A stretch of DNA of 64,000 bases from Fragilaria radians (taxonomy: Eukaryota > Bacillariophyta > Fragilariophyceae > Fragilariales > Fragilariaceae). Positions within the stretch are counted from its first letter, which is position 1; every line of letters starts with the position of its first letter. The translations under genes and the position numbers were made by a program. The DNA lies in assembly GCA_900642245.1 (NCBI GenBank), contig CAAAJI010000007.1, positions 173,464 through 237,463 on the forward strand, read 5' to 3'. Under the pieces are notes generated by a model. That model was given only the letters and a program-made list of their open reading frames with translations, did no database searches and was not told the DNA's origin. Shown piece by piece: positions 20,488 through 32,231 of this stretch.

Positions 20488-21624
20488 TTATTTCGTTTGA
20501 AAAATATTTTGAATCATTGGTTTCGATACTCTTGAAGCAACTTTGTCTAGTTCTTGCATTGCATCTCGACTAAGTTTCCATCCAGCTGCGGCTCCCAAGT
20601 TTTCTTGCGCCATTTTCACCGTACGGACACCAGGAATAGGTACAGTTCCCTTACAAATGGCCCAATTGATTGCGACTTGAGATTGTGTTTTATCATACTC
20701 TTTAGCTACAATCTCTAGCGTTGCTAAAAGGTCCTGAGCACCAGGCAGCAACTCTCGAAAGAGTTGTCGACGAGGATTCCCTGGTGGAGGAAGATTATCT
20801 AAGGTGTACTTTCCCGTCAAGAGGCCCAAGCACAATGGAGAGTAGGATATCAATCTGCAATTCAGATCATCGCATACCTGATTCATAGGCTGACATTCCT
20901 TGTAGGTCATAAGTGAGTATTGAATTTGAGCGACAGCCAGTGGAATGTTTCGATCACGAAATCTACTCGCAGCCTTTTGTAATTGCTGCGGTCCATAATT
21001 GGAAACACCAACAGCATCACAAAGTCCAGCATCATACACATCTGAAATTCCTTCCCAAAGAGCACTTTCTTGTTGTGGAAGATATTTGGATGTTGACCAA
21101 TGAAGTTGCGCAATAGATAATTTGTCTTGTCCCAGGCGCTCCAGGGATGATACAGCAGCCTTGACGATACTCTCACGTGTCAGACGCCACGGATAGGGAG
21201 CTAGCTTTGTAGCGATCTGTTGAGAACGTGTCGATTTTGATGATTTCGATAGCGAGGATATAAAATTCCAATATGGAGATGACTGATCCTGATTCGATGA
21301 TTCCGAAATGTACCTCCGTTCAAAGTTTCCCAATAAAATCTCGGCCCGGCCATTCAAGTCAAAGGTTCCATAACTATCTGCAGTGTCAAAGACTGTTACA
21401 CCTGCATCGCGAACCGTTCGATAGGCTTGATATATCTCGTCATCTTGTGATGGATCGTAGCCCCATAACAAACGGTTTCCCCATGACCAAGTGCCACAAC
21501 CTAAGGCACTTATTTGAATAGGACCAGCTTGTACCAGATCGATCTTGGAAGAAGTCTGAAATGATTCCGTTACGGCAAGCACGCTGAAAATTACGAAAAA
21601 GACATGTGCTGACCTTCTTGTCAT
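20488..21624 (-). CDS. Aldo/keto reductase, probably plastid-targeted
   Basis: The 378-residue protein is an NADPH-dependent aldo/keto reductase with the catalytic tetrad visible: Asp and Tyr in VFDTADSYGTFD, Lys in IATKLAPYPW and His in IAQLHWSTSKY. Further family blocks are GVSNYGPQQL, ISYSPLCLGLLTGKY and the cofactor-binding PIPGVRTVKMAQENLGAA. The chosen start (ATG 21624) gives MTRRSAHVFFVIFSVLAVTES-FQTSS, a signal peptide followed by Phe. This fits import into a secondary plastid, where cyanobacterial-like reductases of this shape are common. The frame continues upstream to an earlier ATG at 21777, but that would bury the signal peptide. The substrate is unknown. Its 3' end faces STE24. 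Confidence 0.9.
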   Translation of the reverse strand: MTRRSAHVFFVIFSVLAVTESFQTSSKIDLVQAGPIQISALGCGTWSWGNRLLWGYDPSQDDEIYQAYRTVRDAGVTVFDTADSYGTFDLNGRAEILLGNFERRYISESSNQDQSSPYWNFISSLSKSSKSTRSQQIATKLAPYPWRLTRESIVKAAVSSLERLGQDKLSIAQLHWSTSKYLPQQESALWEGISDVYDAGLCDAVGVSNYGPQQLQKAASRFRDRNIPLAVAQIQYSLMTYKECQPMNQVCDDLNCRLISYSPLCLGLLTGKYTLDNLPPPGNPRRQLFRELLPGAQDLLATLEIVAKEYDKTQSQVAINWAICKGTVPIPGVRTVKMAQENLGAAAGWKLSRDAMQELDKVASRVSKPMIQNIFQTK

Positions 21625-22896
21625 ATCGGTTTTTTGGTGTCCTCGTTCAAGTACAATGTGTCTGAAGTGGAAAGTGAAATCTATTTTTGAAACTCTCAGA
21701 TCTAGTAGTACTAGCTGCACTATCTCCTGAAAGGGAACAAAAAATAAAGTATGACAGAAGGCATTCACGTACAACATAAATGCACTTTCATTCCTAGGGT
21801 TGATTTATCAAAATGAAGACATCTGGCAACTATGAAGCCATGTTCTTGCTATTTTGGCAGCCCATTGCTCAAAATGTGTTGTTGCCCTGCCACAACATTT
21901 TAAAACAACTTTAAAAAAAGGCATTATAAATGTGAAAAAATAGTTGAACAAGAAGTAGTTCCTAAATTTCCTGATTGAATGCATCCTTTCACGGGCGCTA
22001 CCACCACACAGTTAGGGGACAGTTCCAGTCCTCAACCTTTTTTGAACAAATTTTCGGAACTTTTTGACCTTTTTTTATATTCAAATCACGTAAGTACTCT
22101 AGAGGAAGGCTCTGAAGGCATTTATATTGCCTTACAGCAACTCTGCTTGTAGCGTACTAAATCCTACTTGACATGCATCCACGTACTGACAGCATTTTAA
22201 CAAGAGCGGAAAATAGCGAAGCAATCATTAAGATACAATGTGTTATCTTCAAGAAATCGATTAATAAATCGGTAGAGATAGTTGCATGGCCAATCATTAT
22301 AGTAATCAATGCTTTCAATTTATGACCAAAAAGTGTACAGTACTGAATTTGGCCTTTGTATAATTGTTTATACTATCAAGAAAACGAAATTGGCAGGTAA
22401 TGCTCGCAATTATGCTTAAAAATGCATAAATTTCTTTCATCGAGAGTTGCTTGTGCTCCTTTGATATGACATAGTATGTATGCACGCTCATGCCAAAATT
22501 TATTCACTAATTTATAAGATCACTAGTGATCATCAGCTTGTAATCCATTCTCTGGATACAAATTAACAATTATGTAGTGTAACGTTAGTGCCAATTGCCT
22601 AAATAAAGTGGTTCCAGCTTTAATTTTCTCGTATAACACATGTTTTACATCCACGTTTGTCAGCTTCTCACAGCTATATTAAGCGTAATCAAAAAGAAAG
22701 TCTTTATACTGAACTGTTCATATTATAAGTATTAACCTTGGAAATAGGCAAGGTTTCAACAAATAGGTAACAGGAATGCAAGATTTGTTCTGGATATTCA
22801 TATGTGGGCTGCTCATTATGAAAGACAAAAATGTTGAAAGTTTTGTTGAGAACTCTGAATCTAATTGAGCGAGTCAACGCAGTGGCATCAAACTAT
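21625..22896. other. Intergenic region, no gene recognised
   Basis: AT-rich interval holding the promoter of the aldo/keto reductase gene and the 3' flank of the HMG-box gene. No repeats or motifs stood out. Confidence 0.5.
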
Positions 22897-24347
22897 CTAC
22901 ATTCCCATGGCCCTTTGATCATAGGCTGCGTGGGGTGGAGGATATGGATAGTGAGGTCGCCCTTGATAATGTCGGTGTTGACTTGGAACAGCACCCTGAT
23001 CATGATAGTGATGGTAGGGTGGAGGCTGTGGATAAGCATAGTTTGGTGGATAATGATACGCGTGTCTTGGATCATGCTGGGTATGATGTTGATGATGAGG
23101 GTGCATAGGTGGAGGCATTCCTGGGTGCATATGCATCTCTGGGTGATGAGGAGGGTAGGATCCAGGATATTCCGACATATGCGGACGTTTGTCATCGTTG
23201 TCATCATCATCGTCATCTTTATCTATTGGATTCATGCCATTCATTTTATCAGCCTCACGTTCGTAGTATTGCTTATCTTCAGAAGAAAGCTGTTTCCATG
23301 CATTGCCGACAAGGCGAGCAACAGACCCCCTTTCTGACGGAACACCTGCATCTGTCTGCTTCAGACGGAGAACATGAGCTGAGAAGAACATGTTGTAACC
23401 AGTCTTATTCCTTTTGCGATTAGCTTGTTTGTCAGGTGGTTGATATTTCGCCATCTCTTCTTCGTAACGCTGTCGATCCCTGCGAGCTCTAAAACATAGA
23501 AAAGGTAAGGCATTCGAAAAGAATAATCTGGGCCTCATTGAAGGTTCAAGGCCGGGGCGACATACCTTTCTTCGTATTCATTTTTTTCTTCAGGTGTTAA
23601 CTCTTTCCACTGATTACCGGTTGAGGCTACCAAAGAAGCCGGAGGTACGCGCCGCATTTGTGCGTCTAGATCAGCACTATTTAGTGCTTGTTCATTTTCT
23701 TTGGCGAGCTTGGAGAATCTATCTTGTACGAAAATATTATAGGCAGACAGTGCCCGGGTTGGCGCTCCTTCATCTTTGCGCTTTCGCTTATAAGTCTGCT
23801 TCCTCTTGCTGATGAATGCCTTTAGTTTGATAACCTCGTTAGAAAGGCGCTCTATCTGAGCATCCTTCCGTAGCAAGGAGTCATATAAGGCGTGTTCAAG
23901 TTCTGTTACTCTAGAACTTCGTTCAATTAGTTCTTGCTGGCGTAAGATTTCTGGATCACAACTATTCTGTGATTCAGCTCGCGGTATTTCTTCATCAGTA
24001 TCAGCATTACCGTGATCTAATTTCGAAGACATAGATGTATCATCATGATCATGGGACATTTCCTCCTTGACTTTGCTGCCTTCCGTGATTTCTTCGTCGT
24101 AATGTTGACTATGATCATCATCGTCCCTGTCACTTTCGTCCCCGTTACCCTCAACTTCTTGGTGACCTTCTAAATTTCTATCCTCCCCTGTCAAATTTGA
24201 TGATCGCATCGCCTGATTGCCGTTTTCATAGCTGACTTTGTTCACGTCATTTACCACTTCAATTTCAACGACTGGAATTTCATTCTCTGTCGACTCTTGT
24301 GCTGCAACACAATCAAGCTCCTTTTCAAGTGCTACTTCAACAACCAT
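22897..24347 (-). CDS. Double HMG-box protein with His/Pro/Tyr-rich tail (two exons)
   Basis: Exons 24347-23566 and 23488-22897 (minus strand) flank a 77-bp intron (gtatgt ... ttttag) and encode 457 residues. The splice joins EYEE-R-ARRDRQRY and rebuilds the third helix of an HMG box, which confirms it. Layout: acidic, Asp/Glu-rich N-terminus (~1-130), coiled coil (~135-180), basic NLS-like KRKQTYKRKRK (~181-191), HMG box 1 (~194-275, with an insertion between helices 1 and 2) and HMG box 2 (~285-355, TGYNMFFSAHVLRLK ... WKQLSSEDKQYYEREAD). An acidic Asp run precedes a tail dominated by His, Pro, Tyr and Met. This predicts a nuclear chromatin or transcription protein binding DNA without strong sequence specificity. 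The target genes are unknown. Confidence 0.9.
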
Positions 24348-26600
24348 ACTGACTATTTGATCAGAGAGAATTTGACAACATCAGTGAGAATTTGTAGTTA
24401 TGAAATGGATCCTGTACGACGAAAACGATTATATTGTTGAATGTCACCGGAAATCGACACATAAAAGAGTAATTACATAGTTGAATAATGTATATTCCAT
24501 CAGAGGAATAGAATTATGGAGAGGTTTTGCAGGTTATGGTTCTATTCAATTGTCAAATGGAATTTAAAGTTTTACCTGGAATGGGAGTGGAACAACTCCC
24601 TTGAATGGACTTTACTTATACTGATATCAAATGAATGATGATCTTCGCACTCAATGTAGCTATAAAGAACCGAAAACAATTTTTGTGTGTGCTCTACGTT
24701 CTCCTCGTAGATGAAGATAACGATGAACTTTACAAGCAGTAATATACGAAAAAGATTTCTACTGAATGCAAATAAACAGATTCTAAGGTTTGAAATTCTT
24801 TTGAGATATATACTTCACATAGAAATATTGCTGTACAAAATTACGTATATTTATTTCTTCATGTATATCTTCTTTTTGGCGCAGGAGCGCGTCCACCTTA
24901 CGTTTGCATCGAAGGAAACCAGATCTTCCACACGAAGCGGATAAGCGGATAGAGTATTGAAAAAAACTATTTATCGTTCCATCTAATCTTTTTTCAAAAT
25001 TGTATCCCTTTCGCTCATCATATTTGTTCACGTCTCTCGTGAAAGGCATTTCATTTAGTTTCTCGTTTAGAGTTTATTTATCATGGTGCATTTCGCCTGA
25101 TTTTAATCATCTGAATTTACCAGGGCAGTCAAAGGTGGAGTTGCACTTAACTATCAATGAATACATATATGAAAAGATATTGAATATTATTATTCTCTAT
25201 TGTAGTTTGTACCATCAATTCGTTGGTTTTGAGATTGATTGCTATTCATTCTCTTTACATAAGAATCTCATTAGTTCTTGAAACACTCAGGTGTGTCATT
25301 CACCCATGCAACAATACTTTACGTGGGTTAAGTAACTTATGGAATTGTTGAAGCCAATAAATTGAGCTTTAGGATATTACACCAGACAGGAATCTACTAA
25401 ACTTAAATCCTGAGTTATTTTAGCTGACTTACTTTTGGCTTCAACGCTGTCATCACATCCCATCAGATTAAGCACATTCAAAAATCCAACATAGGCAAGA
25501 AAAACATCTTCCTCTTCTTTATTATCGATAAAAATTGGTTAGAGAAGGAAATGTTTTTAACGTATAAAAAAGACCTGATCCCGTCATCGCATTTCTTAGG
25601 ATTACCAAGGTTGCACTCTTTGACTAAGTGATTATGACAATTATATCATTCTCAGTGTATCAAACTTAGACTATTCTTTTTCTTTTAGTCCCTTGACTTA
25701 TGTCTGTTTTTGTAAGCGGAGGACATGTTTACGTATTCCTTTTTTCAATTTCCCTAGGAAATTACAACCGTAAATCCTTTCCTTTGTATCGTAATTTAGC
25801 TATATAGAGAGGCAGCATATAGTAAGTTCTGAAGGTAAACACTTCCGTTGACCTTATTGTGCCAATAAGTAGCATTGAGTTACCTTAATTCAAAATAAAT
25901 TTTTTGCTGCCTTTAAGGAATACAAGCAGTAGAGAAGCCGCCTTTTCAGGAGTGCATTACTCTGCAAAGAATCTAGAATCCACTATCTCATACTCTTCTA
26001 CGAATACAGATGAACTGATTTGCAGTTACTGTCCATCATTTGTTGTCTCAGTTTTTCCAAAAGTAAATTCTATGTATTTTCAACTAGTTTATACAATAGG
26101 AGTTTTCTAGGAATTATCGTCAATTTACGCTTTGTTACTTTTAAGTGAGCTGACGCGCTTCTATGCTTAGGATCCGTGTTTTGCGAGAATATTCCTCAAC
26201 TACACGTTGCGCCTCAATTAAACACTAACAGTGGTGACTCAGAAATGGATAAAGTACCTTCAATTTTCAGTAGATATTATCAACATCCCAAAGTAAAGCT
26301 TTACCATATGCAGTCAGAAAAATTACTAGTTTAGCAACACACCTTGTACAGTTATCCAATCATGCATACTCAATGACTCAGATTCGAACATACAGAGCAA
26401 CTTCTGGATTAACGTATGACTTAAAAAAGCCTTTGTAATGTCTTTTCATATTAAATATAATGTAAACTCACATTTGATGTAATGTTTATAAACTACAAGT
26501 TTTCATTAAGGGGAGAATTGGAAATTATAAAATTCCACCTATTGGACAGGATCCAGTCTGATCCGTAATCTCAATTGGTTCAAAGTTGCAAGTGCAAAGA
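24348..26600. other. Gene-poor AT-rich region
   Basis: It begins with the promoter region of the HMG-box gene. The rest is AT-rich, with short frames that lack protein character. No RNA gene or repeat was recognised. Confidence 0.45.
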
Positions 26601-26636
26601 GTATGTTGATGGCAATGTTTTCATGGTACAGCTTCG

Positions 26637-26960
26637 GATAGTGATCTTCAGCTTGCTATGATGGAGAAACGTAGTAATGACAAGTTAAATCCTGTTACAA
26701 TTGATGAATTTAGAGACAATTTGAATCATTGCTTTGAAAGACTGAATTTGAAGGCAATTGAAGAAAATGAAGATCTTGCTCTGTTTGGAGGTCAGTTAGA
26801 AGGAAATGTCATAATATTGGCTTGATAGTCAAATTGGCGCTAATCAAGGAAATTTGTAAAATGGCACTTACTGACCTTACTGTTGTAGGACAGGGCATTT
26901 GAAGAAGATTTGTTTCAAACTCAAGAACAGTAGGACAAGAATAAAATCGAAGTTTTTGAG
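26637..26960 (+). mobile_element. Decayed copia gag fragment with zinc-knuckle remnants
   Basis: The plus strand reads PVTIDEFRDNLNHCFERLN and, further on, LALFGGQLEGN. After a one-base frame shift comes CHNIGLIVKLALIKEIC, a CCHC knuckle whose second Cys has become Ile and whose His is lost. A second knuckle-like stretch, YCCRTGHLKKICFKLKNSR, follows a stop around 26890-26940. The order of acidic linker, 'ALFGGQ', knuckle 1 and knuckle 2 matches gag of diatom copia (CoDi-like) elements as I know them. Stops and shifts make it a pseudogene. No LTR is attached. Confidence 0.6.
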
Positions 26961-29512
26961 GGTTCGTTGTGAAGACGGCGGAGAAATAAGTCTAGAAAAG
27001 AAATAATGGCATTAAATGGTTTGGAGTTAAGTTTGAGCTTTCAGGATGAAGGACTCATCAGCGACATGGTAAGGTTGAGAGGGAGTTTCAGACATTTTAT
27101 GGCAGAATTCGTTCAATGTTGAATGGTGAAGGCTTAATGATGAGCTTGGCAACAAGATCGGGCAGAATGTGCTGTGACAGTAACCTACCTGTAAAATATT
27201 ATTGCTGCAAAATCAGGAAATAAATGTTCATTTATATTACTTTGTGGATGCAAGCCAAGACTAAATTCGACTTTGAGGTGTTCGATGAAGTTGATGTAGT
27301 AATCAAAAAGGAGTTCAGGGCAAGTTGAGAAAGTTGGCTACTTGAATATATCATGGATAAATATGTAACCATTCCAGAGATGAGTTGCGCGTGATAAACT
27401 TGGATACCTACGGGAAAATAAGTAGGAGATATTGATTGGCTAAAATGGTGCACAAAGATTGGATTGATAACAAATCTACAATTATCAAAGGGGTTGACTA
27501 TGATTACAACGACCTGTCAGTTCTTATGAATGTAGGTAACATATAATACTTTGATTCATGATTTATAAATAAACGAACTCCTAAACTAATAGGTTTTGCT
27601 ATATGAGAAACAAATTCAATTGGAATCCGAAAAAAGCAAATACAAGACGGACATTAGCAAAAGAGTTTATCACCAATTAAGGAAGGTTGACAGTCGATTT
27701 ACTCTTCCAGCAAGGACTGCTTTAGAGCATGACAAAGAAGGAAACGGATGGACTTACCTGTTCAATTCGGTTTGAAGAACTATTCAATCATCAGGTATTG
27801 TGCAATGATATATGCATTCAATAAGTGAGTTCCCTGAAACAAAATCCTAGGAGCCAGCCAAATTGCTGAATAAGGCTGATGCGAAGGAAACTTACAAACG
27901 TGAAGCATTGTGTATTACATAGATAATTCTAGCATCGTTTTATCAGCATCCCGAAAAAATGAAATTAATATTGTGCTTCTTAAGAAGGAATGGAAAAAAG
28001 CGAACTTCTGTTAAGAAAATGGTCTATGAGACGCTAAGTTAACTCTTATAAAAAGGAACGTACTCTTTGTTGTCATTTATACTTACTCAAATAGAGAGTA
28101 GAACAAAAGGTCAATCCATTGACTAGAACAAGCAACTTTGATTATGGAAATTATCTTTTCCTGTATCGCCATATACCCTGGTAATCTTCATCAACTAGGG
28201 TTGAAAGGGGTGACATAAACTTAGATATCTTACCAGTCAATTTTGGCATTAAAAGAGCAGTGAACTCAACTCAATTAACTTGAAATTCATAAAGGTATCT
28301 ATTGAAGCATTAGCAGCATTCCAATGCCATTGAGAAAGGGGATGATAACCCTATAAATAGGGTTCTCTCTTTATAAAGGATTTCTTTGATTCACTTAGAC
28401 TGCAGCAACGCTAATGAGAGCAAAAAATGAACGGCCTATGGAAAAACTATCGCTTCATCAATAGCTAAGCTAAATTGAGTAATAATTATGATTCACACGG
28501 ACATGCTTCAATGTAAGTAGGACGATAAATTTCTGAATCATATTCGATTATTGCATCCTTTCCAAAGTCAATTTGATTGGTATTGTAAACACATGGAAAA
28601 TATTCCTTGATCTAGAAGGCTTTATTTAGTTTTTATTCAAGGTGCCCGTCAATCGGAAGACCCCCCTAGATACATTCTTCCATATTCGATCAACCTGACC
28701 TGTCCATATCTTAAAAAAAATTGTTGAATATGGTTTCTATTCATGCATCTCGAAATATGCTCATACAGTCCTGATACTCCGGTTCCAACACATAATCTTG
28801 TGTACAGGGATCTGATGTCTGGTCGCAACAAGATATGAGTCGCTTTTTGCATTTTTTGACAGGTTAACACGACATACTTTAGAATTCTTACGCTCTTCTC
28901 AATCAAACCATTCAGAATCCTACCAAATGTCAGATTCAATTTTTCTGCATTGGAATAAGGAATGGAACTTAACCACAAAGTTAAGCCATGCCATCTCTTG
29001 ATTAATCAGGAATATATCTTTGGTAAAGGCTATGATTCAATCACTCTAGTTACGATGGGGATTGTCGACGATAGCGATTGAAAGAAGAAACGTTATTTGT
29101 TTCGAGTGTGTATAAACGATCAACCACTGGGATGCGTTCGTCGCATTCAAATTTCGCATCGAAAACTCACCGCGAAAACTAGCATCGCTAGACATCGTCC
29201 GAGTTGGTTACGTAATTAGCTTGTGAAAGTATAATTCTTTTCTTCACAATCGTGCAAAATTGTTTTTCTGTGATAAGAGTATCCTACTTTAGTCAAGGAT
29301 TGTAATCGCTCCAGTATATTGTTGGTATAGTTTGGGTGCGGTTTTCGCTAACTAAGCGAGAAGAATTATTGTATTGGCATTCTTCCGCATGATATTGAAG
29401 ATGGTCTTACATTCGTTAACTTTGGGAGGGGGGATGGAGACAAGATGTTACGCATTCCAAAAATATTAAAAATGCGACTGGCGGAAAATATCTATTCCAA
29501 AAAACGTTAGCT
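26961..29512. other. Gene-poor region, possible further transposon debris
   Basis: An open stretch around 27592-27774 encodes a Lys/Arg/Glu-rich peptide, and a minus-strand frame at 28649-28978 encodes a 110-residue peptide. Neither resembles anything I know, and neither has convincing start or splice context. A more GC-rich block lies at about 29040-29220. Confidence 0.35.
29499..29504 (-). terminator. RNA polymerase III terminator of tRNA-Ser
   Basis: A run of six T on the minus strand (aaaaaa on the plus strand), nine bases past the tRNA 3' end. This is the standard Pol III stop signal. Confidence 0.8.
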
Positions 29513-29593
29513 CGGGTGAGACAGGATTCGAACCTGCGAGGCGTTAGCCATTGCATTTCAAGTGCAACCCGTTAACCACTCCGGCACTCACCC
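29513..29593 (-). tRNA. tRNA-Ser (anticodon UGA)
   Basis: The minus strand folds as a complete 81-nt class II tRNA. The acceptor stem is GGGTGAG/CTCACCC with discriminator G. The anticodon stem TTGCA/TGCAA holds the loop CTTGAAA, giving anticodon TGA (reads UCA, Ser). A long variable arm follows, and then the T arm GCAGG-TTCGAAT-CCTGT. The internal promoter boxes are intact (A box TGCCGGAGTGG, B box GGTTCGAATCC). There is no intron and no encoded CCA. A T6 terminator follows. Confidence 0.95.
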
Positions 29594-31050
29594 TTCGCTG
29601 ATGAGAAAGGTACATAGCTAATATATAATTATTTACCTTTGCTTTTTTTGTGATTTATATACGTTTTTCTTTCAAGATCTGTGTTGAAATCTGATGAGTG
29701 CCTTTAGAAAAATAACAGATTCCATCATATGCCTGTTGCTTACACTAAAGTTAATCTTGTCAATTACAAGCTGGTATAACATCATCATAACAATAGGTAT
29801 GTCTAATTCCATCATTTGCCCCTGCTCACACTTAGGTTGATCCTATCAACTACAAGCAGGTATAAAACTATCATAGTCACAGTTAGACGGACTACAAGTA
29901 TTCAAGCGATATGATGACGAGATACTTGTATCGTCCTTGACGATGATGGCAATCTGTGATGTTGAAACAATGTTGATTACAAATCACATTCTAGCTTGGA
30001 TGAAGAACTCATTTTGGAATCATCGCCCATTTGATAACAGCTTGAATACACAAGAGATTGCAATTCTAAAGTTGCATACGAGAATATTCATGCGTTGGTG
30101 TGAAAATGCAGAAAAGGATACTGCATTCTTATAACTTCTGCTCCTCTCTAGTTGCCTAATGGAACCAGCGTGGTGCAATATTGTGCGCTATATGAAGTGA
30201 TATTTGATATCCACATACCCTATTCCGCGCTCGTGGGCTTAAATTCTCGGCCATATATATTTCTTCAATGCTATCACTCTTAACCAAATGGATAACTTGA
30301 ATTCAACTCCGAAAACTTTAACAAAAAGTCTACAAAACGAATCTCATTAATCACATGTGGCATCTCAATATATCCAGCCTCACTACTTGACACCTTTTTG
30401 ACCATTGACCTCCAGCAAATGGGCACTCACAATAATTAAAAAAATCAGGTCACATTGATTCTTGATAAGGCATCATCTGCCCTTGGCTCTCACAATATGT
30501 TACGAAATCCCACTGTTCATCCCCATGGGGATTCAGTTTTAACCATAATCATGTCAATTTTTGAATACACATTCACCACTCTTAGCCTTGTCAGTCTGGA
30601 ATAATTGATTAGAAACAATGGCACGCCCACATATATCTGTGTCTAGATTATACTTGATCATCATTGTTTTCAATCTCATCGTTTGGCCCTACAATTTTGA
30701 ACGTGAGAATCCTTAAACTGCTTAAATTCTTAGTTCTTCACCTAATATTCCTTCCAAACCTTTAATAAGTTGTGGTTGTTTTCCATTTCTCCATCACAGA
30801 AGTCTTGTAACTTAAGATTTGTTCCATCACATTCGGTTGTCATTTCAAAATTACAAGGTTTTAAACCACAGTCTGCTCTGCAGTAAGATACAGAAATAGC
30901 ACAAACATAAGACATAATCTAATTTAGATCTTAGAGTTTCCCCCAGGGAGAATTTCTTGACCCTTCTCAAGAGATGTTTGTGAACTCTCTTGAAGAATAT
31001 GATCTTGTTCCAAAGCTTCTTCCCAACTGCTTAGACAAGTCTCTTCAAAT
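29594..31050. other. Gene-poor region with an imperfect ~87-bp tandem repeat
   Basis: No gene recognised. Positions 29721-29807 and 29808-29886 are imperfect copies of one unit, both beginning tccatcat and both containing ca-a-tacaagc-ggtata. Confidence 0.45.
29721..29886. repeat. Imperfect tandem repeat, two ~87-bp units
   Basis: Aligned by eye, the two units share the blocks tccatcat.tgcc, cacta.agttaatc, tcaa.tacaagc.ggtata and atcatagtcaca/atcataacaat, with many substitutions between them. This indicates an old duplication. Confidence 0.6.
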
Positions 31051-31500
31051 GTTCATAAGGATAAGTTAGCTGTCAATAAGGTTACGTTAGTTTAGCCTTT
31101 TGACTATTTTGCAATTAGAGAGCTAACTCCTCAATTTGATCTTTATATAGATATATTAGCTGTCCTAGATTGGATACGGTGCTGGATTGTATATTGATAC
31201 GTTCCATTTATAAACAATATTCAATCTTCACTAAGTTTAGCTAGTGAATCATTCCTCATAGTTAAACTTATGGTAAGTTAGTAATAGGATAGTTTACTTG
31301 TAACTACACATAGCTAGATGAGTGAATATAAGAATATTTTGATTCTACTATTATTATTTTATGCACTAAAGGTACAGGATGCCTCCTTATACCGGTACAC
31401 AAACACATCTCCTAACTTAATATCTTATTATTTAACTGTTATTGTTTACAAGCTATTGCGTTAGGGATCAGCTTCTTGATCCTTCACTCAAGGTAGGTCA
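31050..31500 (+). mobile_element. Diverged LTR remnant, copy E
   Basis: The 3' half is clearly related to the LTR family at 10514, 44002 and 62108. Shared blocks are gatgag.aaata.aagaatatt, gattctactattatt, taccggtacaca.acacatctc and the ending actcaaggtaggtca at 31500. It differs more from copies A-D than they do from each other, so it belongs to an older copy or a sister subfamily. The left end is approximate. Confidence 0.6.
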
Positions 31501-32231
31501 CAGTCCTGGTAATTGACAGAAAACCACCGGCCTTGATTGATACACTTCATTCCGCTAAACTCCTCTATGAGATTCGAAAATTCTACCAAGCTTATTTCAT
31601 TATTCTTTGAAATTGCAACATGCCATTTTTTTCTCTTACCAATTTATCCATCATATTGAGTGTAAAGTCAATAAGGTGTTGCTGCTCACGAGTCTTTTCG
31701 AATGGAATTATTCTCCAACATCAAGACTCAATATCTTTACAAAGTTTCTCTGATCCTTCAATTAACTCAATTGTCCTATTCTCTAGATCACTCTTTTGTA
31801 AAAACATCGCAATAAGTAAATGAAGTACATACTAAGATTCTTGCCGCAAACTGTGAAATCTTCAAAACACTGTTCTTTAATTGAGCTTACATATACATTT
31901 ATTTTCTCTGGTGAACGAGTTGGAGAAGCGAACTCAAATAGGCAGCTGCACTAAGGTAAAGTAGTCATTGAGGTCAGTCCCTTATCTGTTAAAGGCAAAA
32001 TCTGACCCTATCGCTCATTCATCAGGAGTCGCCAAAACCCTTGTTGAGAAAAAACGACACAGTTTCCCCAAATTTTGATTGGCTACAAGATTCCGTACAA
32101 ATCTTTTATGTTTTCACGACCGCATAATGCTAGAGGTCGATTAATTTTGCAGATTGCCTTCCTTCAACACCCATTAATGGTTTGCATTAATCACCTGGAA
32201 ATCTTGTAATTATTTGAGCATTGATATCAAA
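31501..32231. other. Intergenic region, no gene recognised
   Basis: AT-rich flank between the diverged LTR and a small hypothetical gene, whose promoter it must contain. Confidence 0.4.

Noticed and set aside
22831..23337. 168-residue plus-strand frame overlapping the HMG-box gene
   Set aside because: It is the antisense shadow of the His/Pro-rich HMG-box tail. Its Trp/Arg/Met-rich text is an artefact of that composition.
28649..29195. Possible minus-strand gene: ATG at 29195 followed by a gtgagt donor, with an open frame at 28649-28978 downstream
   Set aside because: No acceptor joins the two in frame. The only nearby AG sites give the wrong phase, and the 110-residue peptide resembles nothing I know.
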